DNA of 64,000 bases, from the NCBI RefSeq assembly GCF_017498085.1, contig NZ_JAGBKM010000015.1, positions 1-64,000 of the forward strand, given 5' to 3'. A model generated the notes under the pieces. The model was not told the DNA's origin. It worked only from the letters and a program-made list of their open reading frames with translations, and searched no databases. This document shows positions 60,198-64,000 of this stretch, one piece after another. The translations under genes and the position numbers were made by a program. Every line of letters begins with the position of its first letter. Positions within the stretch are counted from its first letter, which is position 1. The stretch is from Psychrobacter coccoides (GTDB taxonomy: Bacteria; Pseudomonadota; Gammaproteobacteria; Pseudomonadales; Moraxellaceae).

Positions 60198-61244
60198 TTA
60201 TTTCTTGGCAATTAAAGTTGCACGCATCGGTGCAGGATAACCCTCCACAGTCTTTGTGTGATCATTCGGGTCTAAGAAATCTACTAACGAATGATACGTC
60301 ATCCACTCAGTTTTGCGCTGTTCCTCTATGGTTGTCACATCGACATCGACGCAGCGCACGTCATGAAATCCAGCTTTTTTTAGCCAACCGATTAGAGCCG
60401 CTACTGACGGTAAAAAATACACATTATTCATCTGTGCATAACGGTCATGGGGCACCAGTACGGTGTTGGCATCGCCCTCAATAACCAAGGTCTCTAGCAC
60501 CAGCTCACCGCCTTTTATCAGCTGTCCTTTGAGCTGTTGCAGATGCTCAAAAGGGGATTGACGATGGTATAGCACACCCATGCTAAATACGGTATCGAAC
60601 AGCTGGCTGTGCGCCGGCAGAGCCTCAAGTGGTACGGGAATATAATGGGTGCGGTAGCGGCCTGTCTCATGAGCGTCAGCGCTACCGACAAAATGCCGTA
60701 TAGCCATAAACTGATGATAAAACAAACAAGACGGATCAACGATAATGACCGTATCTGCGCCCGCTCCTGCCATGCGCCAACCATGATAGCCTGAGCCGCC
60801 GCCGACATCTAACACACGTCTATTTTTTAGTGTACTCAAATACGGCGCTACCCGCTGCCATTTCCAATCACTGTGCCACTCGGTATCTATTTTGATACCT
60901 GACTCATCATCGCCAATCTGACCACCAATTTTAAACGGCCCTTTGCGCCACGGCATTAGCTGCTTTAATAACGCTGTTGTTTGTTTGCGCTGAGACTTAC
61001 TAAGGCTTGCCTCAATCGTCAACACATCACTGTTCAAATCGACAGTATTGACGATTAGTTCTGGTAAACGCGCTACCGATGCTTGATAAGCAGGTGCGTG
61101 TGCATAGTTGGCTTTGTCTTTTATATCACCTAGCCACGTTGGTAGTTGTTTTAGCCATTCATAAGCGCTCGGCTGCTGCTGCGCTAGTGCTAGCAAGGTT
61201 AAATACAGTTCACGTTCGGCATTAGCAATAGTTTGGTTGGTCAT
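60198..61244 (-). CDS. cmoB: tRNA U34 carboxymethyltransferase CmoB
   Basis: 348 aa. Transfers the carboxymethyl group of carboxy-SAM to 5-hydroxyuridine at tRNA position 34. Signature regions: LMPWRKGPFKIGG, HIDTEWRSDWKW-like IDTEWHSDWKWQRV, and the Rossmann motif VLDVGGGSGYHGWRMAG with VDPS; MGVLYHRQSPFEHLQQLKGQLI follows. In many gammaproteobacteria cmoA lies directly upstream. Here 2 kb of accessory DNA separates them. Confidence 0.95.
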   Translation of the reverse strand: MTNQTIANAERELYLTLLALAQQQPSAYEWLKQLPTWLGDIKDKANYAHAPAYQASVARLPELIVNTVDLNSDVLTIEASLSKSQRKQTTALLKQLMPWRKGPFKIGGQIGDDESGIKIDTEWHSDWKWQRVAPYLSTLKNRRVLDVGGGSGYHGWRMAGAGADTVIIVDPSCLFYHQFMAIRHFVGSADAHETGRYRTHYIPVPLEALPAHSQLFDTVFSMGVLYHRQSPFEHLQQLKGQLIKGGELVLETLVIEGDANTVLVPHDRYAQMNNVYFLPSVAALIGWLKKAGFHDVRCVDVDVTTIEEQRKTEWMTYHSLVDFLDPNDHTKTVEGYPAPMRATLIAKK

Positions 61245-61574
61245 AAAAGTTCAGTTCGGGTTGATTAATGATAACGTTGGTAGAGAGTCTAAAGATTTTA
61301 AATACAAAAGCAAAAAAGATGAGCCTTAAGATTGGAGTGCTTTAAAAGTTGGCAAATATGCAGGACATAGCTCGGTATTCTTTAAGAGGTTATGCGCGCC
61401 TCGTCCCTCGGCAAGAGCTGATTTCATGTAGTTTTCGTAGGGTGCGCCCAGCGCACCAGAAAGTCATTAAAACAAAGCATTGCTTTATTCTGCTTGCAAG
61501 GAAAATCCTTTAAATAGGATTTTCTAACAGCTTATAACGTGAGTGTTTACTTATGCCATTAACTTGAATGCGTC
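61245..61574. other. 330-bp region upstream of cmoB with palindromes
   Basis: Contains the first REP-like palindrome (61436-61459) and a perfect GAAAATCCT-TTAAAT-AGGATTTTC stem-loop (about 61500-61525) that may terminate the orphan gene at 61575 on the minus strand. No gene seen. Confidence 0.5.
61436..61459 (+). repeat. REP-like palindrome, copy 1
   Basis: GGTGCGC-CCA-GCGCACC, a perfect 7-bp stem with a 3-base loop, preceded by CGTAG. Similar copies are at 62161 (inverted) and 62939 (degenerate). Confidence 0.7.
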
Positions 61575-62141
61575 TTATGCCTGTCCTTGCAAAACTTCCG
61601 CTTCACTACGAAAGTCCTCATATTCAAAAACACCATAACCATTATCCTGCCTTATAAAAACAATTTTGCCTTCTGCTAACCAACTTAATGCATTTTTAGC
61701 ATCCTCAATAATCTCGGGATATAACTTATCTAAGATATTCTCTATATTATGGTTTGATTCAGAGGTTTCGTAGTCTACTAGGTAGAGCCCATATATAATT
61801 CCTAACCTTCCTAGAAACCCATAACCGTCACAGTATAACTCGTACATTGCACAAATCGCATTACCACAGTTTTCATCTTTATTAATAATTGAGTATAGAT
61901 ATTCTTTTATTCGGTCGGCCTCAAACTTATGAAAATGGACGTGTCTTGCAAAACTATCATAGTAATCCTTAAAAATATCTTCAGAACTATAATCAAAGGA
62001 AATTAGTTCAAGATACAAGTCGGGGTTGCTAGACTCTAATACATTATCTTCATACAACCATTGTTCAAATGATTGGAAGCTTATTTTTCTTGTTAATACT
62101 TGATGAATCTTTCTCTCGGCTATAGATGGAATCATATTCAT
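61575..62141 (-). CDS. Acidic orphan protein, function unknown
   Basis: 188 aa (186 if the ATG at 62135 is used; AAGG is seven bases before that one and two before 62141). Rich in acidic and aromatic residues (SFEQWLYEDNVLE, LELISFDYSSED, YLYSIINKDENCGNAICAMYELYCDGYGFLG). Fully cytoplasmic by composition. I know no named family with confidence. Small acidic proteins of this look, next to accessory genes, are often immunity proteins, but that is only an association. AT-rich, between two palindromes. Confidence 0.55.
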   Translation of the reverse strand: MNMIPSIAERKIHQVLTRKISFQSFEQWLYEDNVLESSNPDLYLELISFDYSSEDIFKDYYDSFARHVHFHKFEADRIKEYLYSIINKDENCGNAICAMYELYCDGYGFLGRLGIIYGLYLVDYETSESNHNIENILDKLYPEIIEDAKNALSWLAEGKIVFIRQDNGYGVFEYEDFRSEAEVLQGQA

Positions 62142-62160
62142 GCCTTACGTTCAATGAGTT

Positions 62161-62182
62161 GGTGCGCTGGGCGTACCTTACA
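62161..62182 (-). repeat. REP-like palindrome, copy 2 (inverted)
   Basis: Minus-strand reading gives GTACGC-CCA-GCGCACC with GTAAG before it, one mismatch from copy 1 in the stem. It lies just upstream of the orphan gene's start. Confidence 0.65.
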
Positions 62183-62269
62183 AAATAAGTTAGACTTGTC
62201 AAATTCTCGTAGAGAATGAAGACAGAGCATAACCCACCTGCGTTAATATTGTTATCATTCGGTAGGCTA

Positions 62270-62866
62270 CTATGAAGACAAATTAAAAAGTATAGGTGCT
62301 AAATATTTAAGCTTCTCAAAATACTCTACTGCCTCTTGCATTGAAGAAAGTTCATATATTGAATCGTGAGTTAGAGCATTCCTTCTATCTGTTATCTTCG
62401 TGATGTCTTTAATTACTTCTTCATCTAATATGCTTTCCCATTCTGTCCTTCTTTTTTTATTAGTTGGCCCTTCGAATGTCTCTAAAAACTCTTTAAATAG
62501 TTCGAATTGTTCAATTATTATTAGCTTTGATATTACAGGCTCTACTTTCGATCTCTGCTCACTTAAAGGAGGTAGGGGTATTTGTATTTTACCAACGCCA
62601 TTCTGAGGTGGGCCTACTACCATACTAGCAACAGTAGAAAAGTGCTCACTCATTCTAAAACAGTAGGGTCTTGTTCTATCAATTTCCTTTTGACCGCTGC
62701 CTGCTGACAAAAAAGGGCCTTCCTTCCATGCTTCATTATTTTTCCCAATGTTATCCCAATCTAACATTTTTTCTGCTGCTCTAGCATTATCATAAGTCCA
62801 ACAACCCGCTAACATAGCCTTTCCCGACCTGTCTATATATGCATCTAAACTATTAATCTTATTCAT
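62270..62866 (-). CDS. HEPN-motif protein, possible RNase
   Basis: 198 aa from the ATG at 62866, which follows AAGGGA at nine bases; the frame is open 17 codons upstream. Near residue 170 the sequence DRRNALTHD fits the HEPN signature R-x4-H (RNALTH), the active site of many RNase toxins and defence nucleases. The N-terminal half (YIDRSGKAMLAGCWTYDNARAAEKML) is not recognised. A QIPLPPLSEQR stretch resembles the tail motif of type I restriction HsdS, probably by chance. AT-rich and flanked by palindromes. The function is inferred from one motif. Confidence 0.6.
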   Translation of the reverse strand: MNKINSLDAYIDRSGKAMLAGCWTYDNARAAEKMLDWDNIGKNNEAWKEGPFLSAGSGQKEIDRTRPYCFRMSEHFSTVASMVVGPPQNGVGKIQIPLPPLSEQRSKVEPVISKLIIIEQFELFKEFLETFEGPTNKKRRTEWESILDEEVIKDITKITDRRNALTHDSIYELSSMQEAVEYFEKLKYLAPILFNLSS

Positions 62867-62938
62867 TACAAATGATCCCTTCAACGCTAATATTTTAAAT
62901 GACCCACCCTTGAACACCTCTTAAACTGGGAAGTCAGC

Positions 62939-62960
62939 GTAGAATATACCCAGCGCACAT
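62939..62960 (+). repeat. REP-like palindrome, degenerate copy 3
   Basis: GTAG..CCCAGCGCAC keeps the right half of copy 1 but the left stem is decayed. It lies upstream of the HEPN gene, with another GGTGCGC fragment at about 62993. Confidence 0.5.
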
Positions 62961-63123
62961 CTAAATTAAGCAAACATATACTACAAAATGGTGCGCAAGG
63001 CGGCATCCTACAAGACTTCAGTTTTTTAGTGAGATAAAACTTTAACTACGGTGAATATAAGCACGAGAGCGGTGTCACCGCTAGCCTCGATTGTAGCGGT
63101 TATCCTGCTGGGTTGAATGAGTT

Positions 63124-63185
63124 GCGAGGGCTTGGTTTTGGCGTGGCTCGCGTAGCAGGAGACGCGCCAAACCTTAGCCTCTCGC
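63124..63185. repeat. Large imperfect palindrome downstream of cmoA
   Basis: GCGAGGGCTTGGTTTTGGCG pairs (three or so mismatches/bulges) with CGCCAAACCTTAGCCTCTCGC about 30 bases on. It could be a terminator for cmoA or a palindromic mobile element. No T-run follows. Confidence 0.6.
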
Positions 63186-63249
63186 CTCATACAAACTAGC
63201 AGATAATAGCGAAAAGCGAGATCAGCTCCCACAAATTAATCAAACCCCA

Positions 63250-64000
63250 CTATTTAAACGCCACAATAGAAACAAAGTTTAAAAACTGAAACCATGTCAG
63301 ATGCCGCTGAAAACCAACTTGTGCCAGACGCGCATGATGCTCATCTAAGGTATCGGTAATGAGGACATTTTCTAGCGCATTGCGTTTGCCACTGATCTCC
63401 ATCTCGGTATAACCGTTGGCACGTTTAAAATCATAATAACGCTCAACCAACCATGCATCGTACTGCTCATCAAAAGCATGAGTCTTTTCGGTCAGTACCA
63501 GTATACCGCCCTCGCTTAAGGCATTATAAATATTGTCTAATACCGCTACCCTATCGGCTGCGGGTAAAAACTGTAGGGTTAAGTTTAAGATGACCATGTC
63601 ACATGGCTCAAGCTTGACGTCGCGGATATCAGCAGTGATGACTTCAATATCGTGCTCAGGATAATTATCACTCAGTAATGTGGTCGCTTCAGTCGTCATC
63701 GCTGGTGAGATATCTATCGCTTTGATCTGCAAGTCTTGCGGCGCAAACTCGCCTGCCAGCGTCATGCTTGCTGCGCCAAGTGAGCAGCCCAAATCATAAA
63801 TTCGGCTGACACGCTGACCACTATCGCTCTGCTGACGATACTTACAATGACGACGGGCAAATATGGGCAGCATCGCCAGCACTTGACCATAACCAGGGAC
63901 ACTGCGACGAATCATATCAGGGAAACAAGCCACCACTTGCTCATCAAAAGAAAAGCGCGCCGCTTTATCAAGTGGCGTGGTGAATAGGGTGTCGTGTTTG
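63250..64000 (-). CDS. cmoA: Carboxy-SAM synthase CmoA (5' end outside the window)
   Basis: Makes carboxy-SAM from SAM and prephenate for CmoB. At least 250 aa. A GTG at 63936 looks like a start, but the frame continues open to the window edge with family-like sequence ([37 protein letters not shown]), so the true start lies beyond 64000. SAM motif [21 protein letters not shown] and LNLTLQFLP follow; the C-terminal [32 protein letters not shown] block is typical. Its partner cmoB is 2 kb downstream. Confidence 0.93.
   Translation of the reverse strand, partial: KHDTLFTTPLDKAARFSFDEQVVACFPDMIRRSVPGYGQVLAMLPIFARRHCKYRQQSDSGQRVSRIYDLGCSLGAASMTLAGEFAPQDLQIKAIDISPAMTTEATTLLSDNYPEHDIEVITADIRDVKLEPCDMVILNLTLQFLPAADRVAVLDNIYNALSEGGILVLTEKTHAFDEQYDAWLVERYYDFKRANGYTEMEISGKRNALENVLITDTLDEHHARLAQVGFQRHLTWFQFLNFVSIVAFK

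Noticed and set aside
62270-62866. Type I restriction HsdS fragment, from the PLPPLSEQ match
   Set aside because: Only one short segment matches. The reading frame is intact, the target-recognition domains are absent, and no hsdR/hsdM gene is nearby.
61436-62960. Integron cassette array with attC sites
   Set aside because: The palindromes lack attC core sites and no integrase gene is present.
63026-63232. 68-codon frame downstream of cmoA
   Set aside because: It lies on the large palindrome and its product shows no domain; a by-product of repeat DNA.

Overview
This window looks like a chromosomal segment of a Psychrobacter-type gammaproteobacterium (Moraxellaceae). That is an inference from protein similarity as I recall it, moderate GC, and gene orders such as ibaG-murA-hisG-hisD-hisC, tig-clpP-clpX, fadB-fadA and rpsL-rpsG-fusA-tuf. 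I ran no search. Most of the 64 kb is housekeeping. There are no rRNA or tRNA genes, no transposase ORF, no CRISPR array and no prophage.

Layout. 0-5.1 kb: the str operon on the minus strand (rpsL, rpsG, fusA, tuf), with a clear sigma70 promoter, a terminator-like leader hairpin and a terminator after tuf. 5.3-6.5 kb: an EcsC-family protein with a repetitive tail. 7-10 kb: fabB and pabB. 9.9-15.7 kb: a minus-strand block of ibaG, murA, hisG, hisD, hisC and a DUF523 gene. 15.8-20.4 kb: an alpha/beta hydrolase, a dual-BON lipoprotein and yraN, divergent from rsmI and an adenosine kinase. 20.5-24 kb: metY-type sulfhydrylase, nfuA, an AhpD-like protein and a CinA-C/PncC amidase. 24-28.5 kb: an alpha/beta hydrolase, then an NAD salvage cluster (NadM-Nudix, nadV) overlapped by an SGNH hydrolase. 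28.6-34.7 kb: L31 type B, a FemAB-like transferase, a FAD oxidoreductase, a LOG protein, a broken ExoX-like nuclease and an M23 peptidase.

34.7-37.6 kb holds phoR, phoB and dtd. The phoB promoter is a 78-bp tandem duplication with a Pho box in each copy. PhoR lacks the usual N-terminal membrane segments, and the phoB-phoR gap holds a MITE-like element and a second dispersed repeat. 37.7-45.3 kb: psd, an isochorismatase-like hydrolase, fadA/fadB, ispA and a DUF72 gene. 45.3-46.9 kb is a small AT-rich accessory patch (Sel1-repeat protein and an orphan membrane protein). 47-53 kb: sodB, rdgB, tig, clpP, clpX. 53-59.3 kb: an SDR, a TsdA-like diheme lipoprotein cytochrome, a stand-alone PTS IIC-like permease, a SPOR protein and argS. 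59.9-64 kb: a DUF2788 gene, then cmoB and (cut by the window edge) cmoA, separated by about 2 kb of accessory DNA. That DNA carries a HEPN-motif protein, an orphan acidic protein and repeated palindromes.

The best candidates for something undescribed are the HEPN/orphan pair between cmoA and cmoB, the PhoB-PhoR arrangement (duplicated Pho promoter plus a predicted soluble PhoR), the str leader hairpin and the SGNH hydrolase coupled to nadV. None is proven novel from sequence alone.
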